DNA of 64,000 bases from Rhodoferax sp. (GTDB lineage: Bacteria; Pseudomonadota; Gammaproteobacteria; Burkholderiales; Burkholderiaceae_C), in assembly GCF_012927445.1 (NCBI RefSeq), contig NZ_JABBPD010000003.1, positions 183,973 through 247,972 on the forward strand. The letters run 5' to 3'. The notes under the pieces were generated by a model that did no database searches, was not told where the DNA came from, and saw only the letters and a program-made list of their open reading frames with translations. A program made the position numbers and the translations under genes. Shown piece by piece: positions 54,939 to 63,896 of this stretch; the stretch's first letter is position 1, and each line of letters starts with the position of its first letter.

Positions 54939-55136
54939 ATGCACGTCTTCATCAACCAGGTTGAACAAGAACTGCCGGTCGGGGCGACGCTGGCAGATGC
55001 GATTGCCCTGTTGCAAGCGCGGCTCCCGTTTGCGGCGGCCGTGAACCTGCAGTTCGTCCCCAACACCCAGTACACCCAAAAACTGCTCCAGCCAGACGAC
55101 CGCATTGACATCATTGCGCCGGTCACTGGCGGTTAA
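54939..55136 (+). CDS. thiS: Sulfur-carrier protein ThiS
   Basis: This 65-aa ubiquitin-like protein ends VTGG. The C-terminal Gly-Gly is thiocarboxylated and donates sulfur to ThiG. MHVFINQVEQELPVGATLAD and DRIDIIAPVTGG are typical. ATG 54939 is 4 bp after thiO; the track start extends into thiO. No thiF or thiI is seen nearby. Confidence 0.94.
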   Translation: MHVFINQVEQELPVGATLADAIALLQARLPFAAAVNLQFVPNTQYTQKLLQPDDRIDIIAPVTGG

Positions 55137-55148
55137 CTGCTTCATATC

Positions 55149-55964
55149 ATGACCACTGCACCTTCCACCGTCACGTCTGTCGACCCACTGATTCTGTACG
55201 GAGAGACCTTCTCAAGCCGCCTGCTGCTGGGCACCTCCCGTTACCCGTCACCCCGTATTCTGGAAGATGCGGTGCGCAAGGCGCAACCCGCCATGCTGAC
55301 CGCGTCGCTGCGCCGACAGAATGTGAGCACCAATGACAGCCCTAACCGTTTCTGGGACATGCTGCGACAGCTTGATGTGCCGGTGCTACCCAACACGGCC
55401 GGTTGTCACAGCGTTCAGGAGGTCATCACCACGGCCCAAATGGCACGCGAGGTGTTTGAAACCTCCTGGATCAAGCTGGAGCTGATTGGTGACGACTACA
55501 CCTTGCAGCCTGACACGCTCAACCTGGTGGACGCAGCCAGCCGTCTGATCAAGGATGGGTTCAAGGTACTGCCCTATTGCACCGAAGATCTTGTTTTGTG
55601 CCAACGACTGGTCGATGTTGGCTGCCAGGCCATCATGCCGTGGGCGGCTCCCATCGGCACCGGCAAAGGCCCCATCAACCCCTACGCCCTGAGAACCTTG
55701 CGCGAACGACTGTCGGTTCCCATGATCGTGGATGCTGGCCTGGGATTGCCCTCGCACGCCTGCCAGGTGATGGAATGGGGTTTTGATGGGGTGTTGCTCA
55801 ACACGGCGGTTGCCTTGGCGCAAGACCCGATCCGCATGGCCGGCGCTTTCGCCAGTGCGACGCAGGCAGGCCGCGACGCCTATCGGAGCGGCACCATGAC
55901 CGAGCAGCACGCCGCGCAACCCAGCACCCCGGTGCTGGGCACCCCTTTTTGGCATCAGGCTTGA
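55149..55964 (+). CDS. thiG: Thiazole synthase ThiG
   Basis: This 271-aa TIM-barrel enzyme condenses deoxyxylulose-5-phosphate, dehydroglycine and ThiS thiocarboxylate to the thiazole. LLGTSRYPSP, the Schiff-base Lys in WIKLELIGDDYTLQPD, PWAAPIGTGKGPINPYALR and DAGLGLPSHACQVMEWGFDG are present. It is 12 bp after thiS. Length is usual, with a short N-terminal extension. Confidence 0.96.
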   Translation: MTTAPSTVTSVDPLILYGETFSSRLLLGTSRYPSPRILEDAVRKAQPAMLTASLRRQNVSTNDSPNRFWDMLRQLDVPVLPNTAGCHSVQEVITTAQMAREVFETSWIKLELIGDDYTLQPDTLNLVDAASRLIKDGFKVLPYCTEDLVLCQRLVDVGCQAIMPWAAPIGTGKGPINPYALRTLRERLSVPMIVDAGLGLPSHACQVMEWGFDGVLLNTAVALAQDPIRMAGAFASATQAGRDAYRSGTMTEQHAAQPSTPVLGTPFWHQA

Positions 55965-55972
55965 GCAGGTCC

Positions 55973-56875
55973 ATGCACATGATCACGCACAACCTCATGG
56001 TGAACGCCATCATCGCGGCCCATCCAGGCCTGGCGCTGACGGCTGACACCACCCAGCCGGAAGTCTTCCATAGCGACGCCCCGGTTTACCGCGCCGCCAA
56101 ACAGGCCTGCCTGGCCCTGGGCTTCATCGAGCCTGACGCCGAATGCCTGGCCAACGCGTGGCAAGCCATGACCGAACGCACCGGCCACGTCAACGCCAGC
56201 GCCTGGCCGGACGATCCTGCCGACTTCGGCATGCGACCGTGGCCACGGCAAGATGCGTTCGCCGCTTGTCCCCACAAACTGGGTTTGTATGCGGTGCTGC
56301 CTGATGCGGCGTGGGTGGCGCGCATGGCGCGGGCCGGTGTGCCGACGGTGCAACTGCGCTTCAAGTCGGACGACACGCGGGCCATTGAACGGGAGGTCAG
56401 CGCTGCCGTGCAAGCCGTGCAAGGGACGGACGCCTTGCTCTTTATCAACGACCATTGGCAAGCGGCTATTGCCGCAGGCGCATATGGCGTGCATTTGGGG
56501 CAGGAAGACCTTGAACTGGCGGATTTGCAAGCCATCCGTGCCGCCGGGTTACGTCTGGGTCTGAGCAGTCATGGCTATGCCGAGATGCTGCGTGCCGACC
56601 GCTTCAGTCCCAGCTACCTGGCCATGGGGGCCGTATTTCCCACCACCCTCAAGCGCATGGTGACCGCCCCACAGGGCACGGGACGACTGAGTGCCTATGC
56701 CCGCCTGATGCGCGACTGTCCACTGGTCGCCATCGGCGGCATTGACCACAGCACACTGCCGGATGTACTCGTCAGCGGCGTGGGCTCGGTGGCCGTGGTG
56801 CGTGCCTTGGTCGCCGCTGAGCAGCCGGAGGCCATGGCAGCCAGCCTGCAAGCGGCGATCAACGCAGCGGTATAA
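55973..56875 (+). CDS. ThiE-like protein with N-terminal extension
   Basis: This 300-aa protein has residues about 110-300 that follow the thiamine-phosphate-synthase barrel: VPTVQLRFK, LLFINDHWQAAIAAGAYGVH, LGQEDLELADLQAIR, LAMGAVFPTT and [10 protein letters not shown]. The canonical QLREK is changed to QLRFK, and the [11 protein letters not shown] loop is replaced by MGAVFPTTLK. About 90 extra N-terminal residues have no named domain. It is the last gene of the cytX unit and overlaps thiD at the 3' ends by 17 bp. It is a second ThiE homologue; it may be an active synthase or a salvage variant. Confidence 0.8.
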   Translation: MHMITHNLMVNAIIAAHPGLALTADTTQPEVFHSDAPVYRAAKQACLALGFIEPDAECLANAWQAMTERTGHVNASAWPDDPADFGMRPWPRQDAFAACPHKLGLYAVLPDAAWVARMARAGVPTVQLRFKSDDTRAIEREVSAAVQAVQGTDALLFINDHWQAAIAAGAYGVHLGQEDLELADLQAIRAAGLRLGLSSHGYAEMLRADRFSPSYLAMGAVFPTTLKRMVTAPQGTGRLSAYARLMRDCPLVAIGGIDHSTLPDVLVSGVGSVAVVRALVAAEQPEAMAASLQAAINAAV

Positions 56876-57704
56876 GTCGCATCGCGACTGGGGCATGGCC
56901 GTGGTTCAGCGGACCACTGCCCTTGCCAGTGCGCACCTGTGCGCCAGCCTGCAAAGCCTCCCGTACAAAGGCACGGGCGTGCTGCACGGCCTCCACCAGC
57001 GAAGCACCCAAGGCCAGATGCGCCGCCATGGCACTGGAGAGCGTGCAGCCGGTGCCGTGGGTGTTGGGACTGTGAATGCGCGGCGCCTGCATCCAGAATT
57101 TTTCGCCACTCTTCATCACCAGCAAATCGATGACGGTGTCGCCCGGCAAATGGCCGCCTTTGATCAATACGGCACGCGCGCCTTTGTCCAGCAGGGTAAG
57201 TGCGGCCTGCTCCATATCTTGGGAAGTGGTTAAAGCTCGCCCCACCAGCAACGCGGCCTCATCCAGGTTGGGGGTAATCACCGTTGCACGCGGAAACAGC
57301 TCGCGCACCAACACATCCAAAGCTGTGTTGTCGATTAAAACCGCACCACTGGTAGCGACCATCACGGGGTCGAACACCACATTTGTCATTGCATACCGGT
57401 CAATCGCCTCGGCTACCGTCAGCACAATCTCCGGCGAGTGCAGCATGCCAATCTTGACGGCATCGGCGCCAATGTCTTCCATCACGGCATCAATCTGGTC
57501 GCGCAGCATCTGCGGCGGTACAGCGTGAATGGCGCGCACGCCGCAGGTGTTTTGCGCCGTGAGCGCGGTGATGGCGGTCATACCGAAGCAACCCAGCGCC
57601 GAAAAGGTTTTCAGATCGGCCTGTATGCCTGCACCGCCGCCGCTGTCCGAGCCGGCAATGGAAAGGACTCTAGGGTACTCAAATTTGAAAGAATCAACAG
57701 TCAT
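56859..57704 (-). CDS. thiD: Hydroxymethylpyrimidine/phosphomethylpyrimidine kinase
   Basis: This 281-aa ribokinase-fold enzyme phosphorylates HMP and [24 protein letters not shown] is the ThiD signature. [30 protein letters not shown] and [20 protein letters not shown] (anion hole and catalytic Cys/Asp region) follow. ATG 57704 is used; the track counts an upstream TTG. It is the last gene of the minus-strand thiamine unit. Confidence 0.95.
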   Translation of the reverse strand: MTVDSFKFEYPRVLSIAGSDSGGGAGIQADLKTFSALGCFGMTAITALTAQNTCGVRAIHAVPPQMLRDQIDAVMEDIGADAVKIGMLHSPEIVLTVAEAIDRYAMTNVVFDPVMVATSGAVLIDNTALDVLVRELFPRATVITPNLDEAALLVGRALTTSQDMEQAALTLLDKGARAVLIKGGHLPGDTVIDLLVMKSGEKFWMQAPRIHSPNTHGTGCTLSSAMAAHLALGASLVEAVQHARAFVREALQAGAQVRTGKGSGPLNHGHAPVAMRLIPLR

Positions 57705-57746
57705 CAATTTATCCTTGCGTAACGGGTCTGGTGAGAGTTTGAAATT

Positions 57747-58406
57747 TCATTGCGCGTCAATGAGTTTTCTAAGCGCCGCCGCCGCCGCGCAGGGGTCTTG
57801 CGCCGCACAGAGCGCGCTGACCACCGCCAGGCCGTCGGCCCCGGCCAACAACACAGCCCGCGCATTAGCGGCATGAATACCACCAATGGCCACCAGCGGC
57901 AAAGCGGTCGCGGACCGCACTTGACGCAAGCCCTCCAATCCCCAAGGTTTTTGGGTATCGATTTTGGTCGGCGTGGCGTGAATTGGGCTCACCCCGAGAT
58001 AGTCCACCGGAAGCGAGGCACTGCGGGCAACATCTTCCATTGTCTCCACCGACCATCCGATGAACACCTCCGGCGGCAACAGTTGACGCGCCTGCAATAC
58101 ATGCATATCACTCTGTCCCAGATGCACGCCTTGTGCGCCACAAGCCAGCGCCACGTCAATCCGGTCATTGATCACCAGTGGAATGTCATGGGGGGCCAGC
58201 AACGCTTTCAACATCATTGCCTGGGCCAAGAAATCGCGGGTGTTGAGCTGCTTCTCGCGCAACTGAACACAGGTCACGCCCCCCTGCACCGCAGCCGCCA
58301 CCACATCCATCAGCGTGCGCTCCCCGGCGCTGGACTGGTCGGTGACCAGATACAAGCGCAGGGCCTGCCGGGGCAGGCCCTGCGTCGAACGAATCGCGTT
58401 TACCAC
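57747..58406 (-). CDS. thiE: Thiamine-phosphate synthase
   Basis: This 219-aa TIM-barrel enzyme joins HMP-PP and thiazole phosphate. It has all classic motifs: [48 protein letters not shown] (pyrophosphate loop) and [11 protein letters not shown]. It overlaps thiM by 7 bp. This copy carries the complete active site, unlike the ThiE-like gene at 55973. Confidence 0.95.
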   Translation of the reverse strand: MVNAIRSTQGLPRQALRLYLVTDQSSAGERTLMDVVAAAVQGGVTCVQLREKQLNTRDFLAQAMMLKALLAPHDIPLVINDRIDVALACGAQGVHLGQSDMHVLQARQLLPPEVFIGWSVETMEDVARSASLPVDYLGVSPIHATPTKIDTQKPWGLEGLRQVRSATALPLVAIGGIHAANARAVLLAGADGLAVVSALCAAQDPCAAAAALRKLIDAQ

Positions 58407-59242
58407 TCGGCGACTTCCAGCTTCAAGCGCTGCTCAAACGTGCCCGCATCCAGCAGCTGCAAGCCATCCAGCAAGGCCATCTGCATGCTGCCCACCCCGC
58501 AAGCACGCGCGATCACTTTTTCAGCGGCCACTTCGCCGACAACGCCCAGATAAGCCATGGCGGCGACCGTGGCCCGCCAGGCATCGGACTGAACCGCACA
58601 AAAAGCGCCAATGAGCGCCGTTGCAGAGCAACCCACCCCGGTGATACGGGTCATCCACTCATGTCCATTGGAGAGGCGTGCCCAACGACGATTGGCATCC
58701 AGTATGTGATCCGTTTGTCCGCTAACGCAGACAACGCCCTGGGTCCGCTGCGCAAGCGCCTGGGCTGCGCCCAGCGCATCGCTGACCACCGCACTGCTGT
58801 CCACGCCACGGGTTTGCACCGCCACGCCGGCCACGCCGGCCACGCTCATGATTTCCGAAGCGTTGCCCCGCACCACCGTCGGCAAAGCCGCCTTCAAGAG
58901 AAGCTCAATGCTCGCGTTTCGGTACGCCGTGGCGCCCGCGCCCACCGGGTCCAGCACCACCGGAATGCCTCGCTTGGAGGCCGCGATCAACGCCAACCGC
59001 ATGCTTTCGATCCAATAGGGATCCAGCGTGCCAATATTGAGTACCAGCGCCTGGGCAATACCCACCATGTCAGCCACTTCCTCGTGGGCATGCGCCATCA
59101 CCGGGGAAGCGCCGCAGGCCAGCAGCGTGTTGGCGTTGAAATTGATGACCACCAAATTCGTGATGTTGTGCACCAGTGGGGAGCGCTCGCGCACGGCGAT
59201 CACATCGGACCAAAGATCAGCAAAAGAGAGTTGTGTGGCCAT
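58400..59242 (-). CDS. thiM: Hydroxyethylthiazole kinase
   Basis: This 280-aa ribokinase-fold kinase salvages the thiazole alcohol. It starts [55 protein letters not shown] and [20 protein letters not shown] are the family blocks. It is the first gene of the thiM-thiE-thiD unit, preceded by a TPP riboswitch about 50 nt upstream. Confidence 0.95.
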   Translation of the reverse strand: MATQLSFADLWSDVIAVRERSPLVHNITNLVVINFNANTLLACGASPVMAHAHEEVADMVGIAQALVLNIGTLDPYWIESMRLALIAASKRGIPVVLDPVGAGATAYRNASIELLLKAALPTVVRGNASEIMSVAGVAGVAVQTRGVDSSAVVSDALGAAQALAQRTQGVVCVSGQTDHILDANRRWARLSNGHEWMTRITGVGCSATALIGAFCAVQSDAWRATVAAMAYLGVVGEVAAEKVIARACGVGSMQMALLDGLQLLDAGTFEQRLKLEVAEW

Positions 59243-59290
59243 GTAATTCCCAAATTAGTAAGACATGGGCCAGACAGGCGACAGAGGAAG

Positions 59291-59372
59291 AAGCTTCCCT
59301 CCGCTGGAACGACCCAGATCAGGTTCAAAGAGTATGTCTCAGTCACCCGAAGGCGACACCTCTAGCAATTGT
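59291..59372 (-). promoter_or_regulatory. TPP riboswitch upstream of thiM
   Basis: On the minus strand: GCTAGAGGTGTCGCC, GGTGACTGAGACATAC, CTCTTTGAACCTGATCTGGG and AGCGGAGGGAAGC, the full THI-element order. It sits about 50 nt upstream of the thiM start, so the switch probably sequesters the ribosome site. Confidence 0.93.
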
Positions 59373-59488
59373 GAATTATCCGGGAATTCATGTCTGAACA
59401 AATGATTGATTTTTGGCAAGCTTTTGATACGAATCGTTATAAGCGGGCAAAGAGAGCGAAACAAAGCACGCTATAATTTAAAGCTTAT

Positions 59489-59564
59489 TCCTCGATAGCT
59501 CAGTTGGTAGAGCGCCGGACTGTTAATCCGTAGGTCCCTGGTTCGAGCCCAGGTCGAGGAGCCA
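59489..59564 (+). tRNA. tRNA-Asn(GTT), copy 1
   Basis: The 76-nt cloverleaf has acceptor TCCTCGA/TCGAGGA, D arm GCTCAGTTGGTAGAGC, anticodon loop CTGTTAA with GTT, and T arm CCTGG-TTCGAGC-CCAGG, with encoded CCA. Confidence 0.97.
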
Positions 59565-59582
59565 AAATTTCAGCTTTATTTA

Positions 59583-59607
59583 AAAGACCTTCTTCACAAG
59601 GTCTTTA
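59583..59607 (+). terminator. Hairpin between the two tRNA-Asn genes
   Basis: AAAGACCTT-CTTCAC-AAGGTCTTT is a 9-bp stem followed by ATTTTT. It looks like an intrinsic terminator or a processing stem between the tandem tRNAs. Confidence 0.65.
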
Positions 59608-59617
59608 TTTTTAATAT

Positions 59618-59693
59618 TCCTCGATAGCTCAGTTGGTAGAGCGCCGGACTGTTAATCCGTAGGTCCCTGGTTCGAGCCCAGGTCGAGGAGCCA
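59618..59693 (+). tRNA. tRNA-Asn(GTT), copy 2
   Basis: It is identical to copy 1 over all 76 nt, including CCA, and lies 53 nt downstream. Confidence 0.97.
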
Positions 59694-59709
59694 AATATAG
59701 TAATGTATC

Positions 59710-59746
59710 AAGTACTTAGGTCTTACGACTTAGGTGCTTTTTTCAT
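59710..59746 (+). terminator. Terminator after the tRNA-Asn pair
   Basis: AAGTACTTAGGTC and CTTAGGTGCTT pair with several G-U contacts and are followed by a run of T (GCTTTTTTC). Confidence 0.6.
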
Positions 59747-59773
59747 TTCTGGGTTGAGCTAAACAACTCTTTA

Positions 59774-59796
59774 GGTTCTGCATTGGTTCGGTGGTG
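59774..59796 (+). repeat. Direct repeat, left copy (partner at 60461-60484)
   Basis: GGTTCTGCATTGGTTCGGTG (continuing GTGG) recurs at 60461 as GGCTCTGCATTGGTTCGGTA with two mismatches. The two copies flank the pair of small genes at 59899-60406, just downstream of the tRNA-Asn genes. Confidence 0.7.
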
Positions 59797-59898
59797 GTGG
59801 ATTCAGAAGTATGTCCCACCGCTGCCGATGGCTTGGACCGCTCAGCTTTGGCGGGTCGCCCCGCTAAACTAAAACACATTCAATTACCGAAAGAAAAC

Positions 59899-60141
59899 AT
59901 GTTTGATAAAAGCGGCCAATGGATTTACCTTGAAACGTTCGAAGATTTTGACAATGGCCTGTCAGACCTGATCGAACTCTGGTCAAGTACAGCTACCCAA
60001 GCGGTCAAAGAATCAGCACTCGCTCACTTTAAAGAAAACTTGGAGGGTGCCATGCTTAATTGGGCTGACAACCGAGCCAAGTTGAAAAAATACACAGCCA
60101 TTGGTAAAGAGTTGGCTGAGTTTGAAGAAGCACTGAAGTAA
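59899..60141 (+). CDS. Hypothetical 80-aa protein
   Basis: It starts MFDKSGQWIYLETFEDFDNG at ATG 59899. It is acidic and helical (LSDLIELWSSTATQAVKESA). I do not recognise the family. It lies in one unit with the next gene, 10 bp apart, between two 24-bp direct repeats. The track start further upstream is unlikely. Confidence 0.6.
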   Translation: MFDKSGQWIYLETFEDFDNGLSDLIELWSSTATQAVKESALAHFKENLEGAMLNWADNRAKLKKYTAIGKELAEFEEALK

Positions 60142-60151
60142 GGCTCACCCA

Positions 60152-60406
60152 ATGGAATCCACAAATGAAGCGATCGCTTGGGAGGCATTGAAAAGTCTTG
60201 GCGACACAGCTTTGGCGCGCGGTGGAATTCAAGGCGTTCTTCAGATGTTTGTCAGCGTGCTCACGTCAGCAGAACAAGTGGCGCGAGAAAGTGATGATGC
60301 AGGCCATCCTGAAGAGATGATTTCGGATGCTATATCCACCTGGATCACGTCGACTTATGTCCCTGAAATGCAGCAAGAGCTTTCAAACGGACCGGGTACA
60401 GCATAG
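60152..60406 (+). CDS. Hypothetical 84-aa protein
   Basis: It starts MESTNEAIAWEALKSLGDTA, is helical and acidic, and has no Cys or membrane segment. Function is unknown. It is probably co-transcribed with the gene before it. Confidence 0.55.
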   Translation: MESTNEAIAWEALKSLGDTALARGGIQGVLQMFVSVLTSAEQVARESDDAGHPEEMISDAISTWITSTYVPEMQQELSNGPGTA

Positions 60407-60460
60407 GGTCCCATTACGTTGCAATCGGGGTATCCGCAGGATTGCTCTGCACCCCATTGG

Positions 60461-60484
60461 GGCTCTGCATTGGTTCGGTAGTGG
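60461..60484 (+). repeat. Direct repeat, right copy
   Basis: It is the partner of 59774-59796 (two mismatches) and bounds the small-gene pair on its right side. Confidence 0.7.
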
Positions 60485-60517
60485 CAATCAGACGAATTTC
60501 ATCAATTTGCTGGAACA

Positions 60518-60673
60518 CTATTTAAGGTGAAGCGCCCCGAAGCCAAACATACCAATGAGTCCGATTGCGATCAGATAGATGGCCACAATGAAGTTCAAGA
60601 GCTTTGGCACGAGCAATATAAGAACCCCTGCAATGAGCGAGATCAGGGGCGTCAGATCAATGTGAATATTCAT
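60518..60673 (-). CDS. DUF3096 small membrane protein
   Basis: This 51-aa protein is missing from the ORF track because of its size. It starts MNIHIDLTPLISLIAGVLIL and has two hydrophobic stretches with a short KLLNFI link and GLIGMFGFG, which is the DUF3096 pattern of tiny two-helix inner-membrane proteins. Function is unknown. It is transcribed on its own between small orphan genes and the defence-type genes. Confidence 0.8.
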   Translation of the reverse strand: MNIHIDLTPLISLIAGVLILLVPKLLNFIVAIYLIAIGLIGMFGFGALHLK

Positions 60674-60756
60674 GAGATTTCCGAAGTTGTTGAGTCACAA
60701 CAGTAACTTTGAAACTTGAACCTGTGACTCAATGGAAGAAGTGCCACGGCTACATT

Positions 60757-61851
60757 TCACTTGACTAGTTTTTTAGCCAACGTAAAGAGGTCGTTTTGAG
60801 GATTTAGTTCGCCAGAGATGCGCTCTGGTAATTCAACGCTAAATCTCACGCTGTCAAACACCACATGGCTTCGACGCTTGATGTCGCTGCGCCTCAATAT
60901 TTGCACCGCCTCGTCGTTCATATCGTAAACACGTATAAAACCATGTTGCCAACTGGACTGATATTGGGACCAAGTTTGCATTTCGTCATGGATGTACCCG
61001 TGGCCAGCGTCACTTCCGTAGCAAGACAATTTTGATAAAAACAGACTCTGGAGTTCCGAACGTTCAGTGCTCGCTGGATTGCATCCAAGCCACTTAAGAA
61101 TTACTTCTACCTGGCTCGGCAATGTAATACCGATAACGTTGCCGTCAGTCTTCGGCGAAGGCTTAAATCCAAGGCTTAGCAGATCAAGTTGCTCTAGCGG
61201 CTCACTGGATTCAGAGCGTCTAGGGTCAACTTGCATGGGGCTATTTATGTGGTGTACCGATCTATCACCCCGCGTAGATTTAACCTCCACTGCGGCATTG
61301 CCAAAGACGAAATCACGCGATGCTTGCTCGTGCCCACGCCACGCATTCACCGCCAATGCTCTCTGTGTTGAATTTGAAGCGACGCTGAGTAGCACTTCAA
61401 GAAACCTCAATTCACCTATCAGGCCGAGAAGCTCATCTTCGCTCAATGCGGTTCTCCGTAGAATCATCTCAAGGAGGGGTTCCGTTTGTGAGAACCCATT
61501 TTGAAGAGACGCTATGACACCTTTGCGGAAAAGCTCTTCCGCCAAAAAGGCCGTCGCTGCGGTGAAATGCTCTTCGGCTGGCAATACCAATCGGTTTGCT
61601 TTAAACACATCACCTGTAGTCCGAGTCCATTGATCAAATCGTAAATATCGCCTTACCAATGGCGAACTCGCCCTTAATTCCTCGCCACAAAGGAATAACT
61701 CGATGTTGCCGCCTATCTGTCTTGAGAATCCAATCGTGTGGCTAGCTTCGCACCAATGTACCTCACGCTCATTTTCAAACTTTGGAAACGGCAACTCTTC
61801 CGCAAGTCGCAACAAATTTTCAAACGATGTAGTGTAATTATTTTTCAACAT
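60757..61851 (-). CDS. PD-(D/E)XK motif protein (DUF4420)
   Basis: This 364-aa protein has the nuclease core in the middle: GLIGELRFLEVLL, AWRGHEQASRDFVFGNAAVE, VKST, giving E...D...ExK. This is the DUF4420 family, known next to Z1-type helicases and MORC/MutL-like ATPases in restriction-like operons. It starts MLKNNYTTSFENLLRLAEEL, 8 bp after the Z1 gene. The expected next partner (AIPR family) is not found downstream, where a DUF3096 gene follows. Confidence 0.85.
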   Translation of the reverse strand: MLKNNYTTSFENLLRLAEELPFPKFENEREVHWCEASHTIGFSRQIGGNIELFLCGEELRASSPLVRRYLRFDQWTRTTGDVFKANRLVLPAEEHFTAATAFLAEELFRKGVIASLQNGFSQTEPLLEMILRRTALSEDELLGLIGELRFLEVLLSVASNSTQRALAVNAWRGHEQASRDFVFGNAAVEVKSTRGDRSVHHINSPMQVDPRRSESSEPLEQLDLLSLGFKPSPKTDGNVIGITLPSQVEVILKWLGCNPASTERSELQSLFLSKLSCYGSDAGHGYIHDEMQTWSQYQSSWQHGFIRVYDMNDEAVQILRRSDIKRRSHVVFDSVRFSVELPERISGELNPQNDLFTLAKKLVK

Positions 61852-61859
61852 TGATCCTC

Positions 61860-63896
61860 TTAAGAACCTGGCCTTAGCGCTGCAATATGGTCGGGACCGC
61901 CCAAAGGTAGTGCGAGGCCCACGGTAACAGCGTCTTGTTTCCCATCAATACCACGAATTACATGGAATAGGACCAATCCAGGAGAACCTCTTTTTCTCCA
62001 GATTGGTTCCCCTTCGGTTCGAGTAGGAGGAGTACCACTATGAACGTGATAGTCGAACAGTTGATCTCCGAGATAGGCATCATCACCGTGTCCAGGATTC
62101 CTACTACCCCAAGTAGAAACAAGCACGCCATCCCGAGACCCGCGATCCATCCGAAGTATTCCTTCAGCAGCCAGACGAGGGTCGTCACATTTTCCAGCAG
62201 AGCCGTATCTGATGCCAATATAGAATTTTGGTGCAGACGCAGCGTATTCTTTTAAATTGATCATGGACCATGGAGTAATTCGGTCATCAGTGGGAATAAT
62301 TCCTCTAGCCTTCCTGCTTAGTAATGCACTCCACAGTCGCAAATAAGCACCAACACTGTATGGGCAAGAAGGCGGACTAACAATTTCTGCTCCGCCCAAA
62401 ATATGACTAGGCGGACGGAACAAAGGAGCCTCAGGAAAAGTCAACCCGTTCTGCGCTTCCAATGCTCTCCAACGCTTGTGATTTTCTCCTTCGGGATTTG
62501 GTGAGTGACTTGAATACCTAAACGACTCAAGCAGTTCAGCAACTTGGACCAAACTCAGTTGACGTTGCATGGATTTTCCGCGCAACGTATTTCCAACGAC
62601 CACGTCGAACCATGTGTTACTTTCTAACAGCCTCGCCAAGACGCCAGTGTTGTTTGAGGAAAATGCTGATGTCTCAATAACTCTGATAAATGGATCTGCA
62701 CCTGGACAAAGTGGCAATGCCCTCAAATTTGCAATTTTTCCTGTGGCGCGAAAACCAAGTCCTTGTAAAACAGTCGGCTTGGGTGCAATACCTGGATTAG
62801 CATTCATTTCACCCAGAATTTCTTTGCGCAATGCTTCATCACCCTCGTGGTAAGCAAGAAATAAGTGATACTGGTCCGTGAACAAGAAAACTCTGCACAT
62901 GTTTAGGTAGGTTCCTCGATAACCGAACCAACGCTGCATCTGCATTTGAGTATCTGACGCTGGTTCGTCCGCACTACGTAGAAAGATCGTCGTAGTCAAT
63001 CCCTCTAGAGTAATGCCACGGGACATAACGTTTCCAGAGACAAAAATCGTGAAAATGTCTTTAGCTGCAACAAATAGATCATCGCCAACTTTCTCAGGCT
63101 CAAACTGTGGCCTTTCGTCGGCCCTTGGATTGCTATTTATCACCGTCAATCGCGTATGGGGAAAGACCTCATTCTTGAGTAGCCGCTTAATTTCAGGCCA
63201 ATCTGCATCATCCACTTTGGAACTCAAATTACCATTCGGTAAAAATGAAAGCGAATGCCGCGTTTCATCGAAAAGAGTTAACCATTTTCGCCATTTGCCA
63301 TCCTCAGCTTCCAGGCGATTTAGAAGTCCTTGAACACTCATGATGGATTGACTACTATAGTCAATGTCATCTGCCACGCTCTGAATAACATCAGACAAAA
63401 ATTCCTGTGTCCAATCGATAACTTCTCGCGCTGCTGTAAAGTGAGTATCAATACGAGCAGACGGATGAAAAAGCATCGTGTGCGGTTTGGGCGACCTCAA
63501 TCGAACTCTTTTTTCCGTATCAGACGCTGCATTGCGAGCGTCACAAAGACTTCGTTTAGACAAAAATAGACGAACAGCACCGCTGACAAAATATGACCGA
63601 AGTGCATCTCCTAGCAAATCGCTACGCTCCTTCTCCACTCGAAATCCAAAATCTACCAGAGACTCATTGGGTTCTTGCAACGGAAAATCGCGAGTAATAC
63701 AGGGAGCACCTTGCAATCCAGTAAGGCGCCTGTAAAACAATTCACCTCCCGTGTAGTAACTACTCAAGCCGAGCGGCTCAGTGAAGGTGGAGTCTCTCGG
63801 CGGTTCTATTGATCCAGAATCTAGTGGCACCCGCAGAGCGGCGACAAAATCCGTTGGACTCAATGGGTTGTGGTCAGACCCCTGATGGCCACCCAA
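61860..63896 (-). pseudogene. Z1-domain helicase-like protein, 5'-truncated
   Basis: A frame of 678 codons ends at 61860. The family is about 900-1000 aa, and the N-terminal Walker A/B half is missing. What remains includes YYTGGELFYRRL, FVSGNVMSRGITLEGLTTTI and TQMQMQRWFGYRGTYLNMCR, the motif V/VI-like region of the Z1 superfamily-2-like ATPases. The first codons (MGGHQGSD) derive from an insertion-sequence end at about 63880, so the intact gene is interrupted. Without Walker motifs it should not hydrolyse ATP. Confidence 0.8.
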
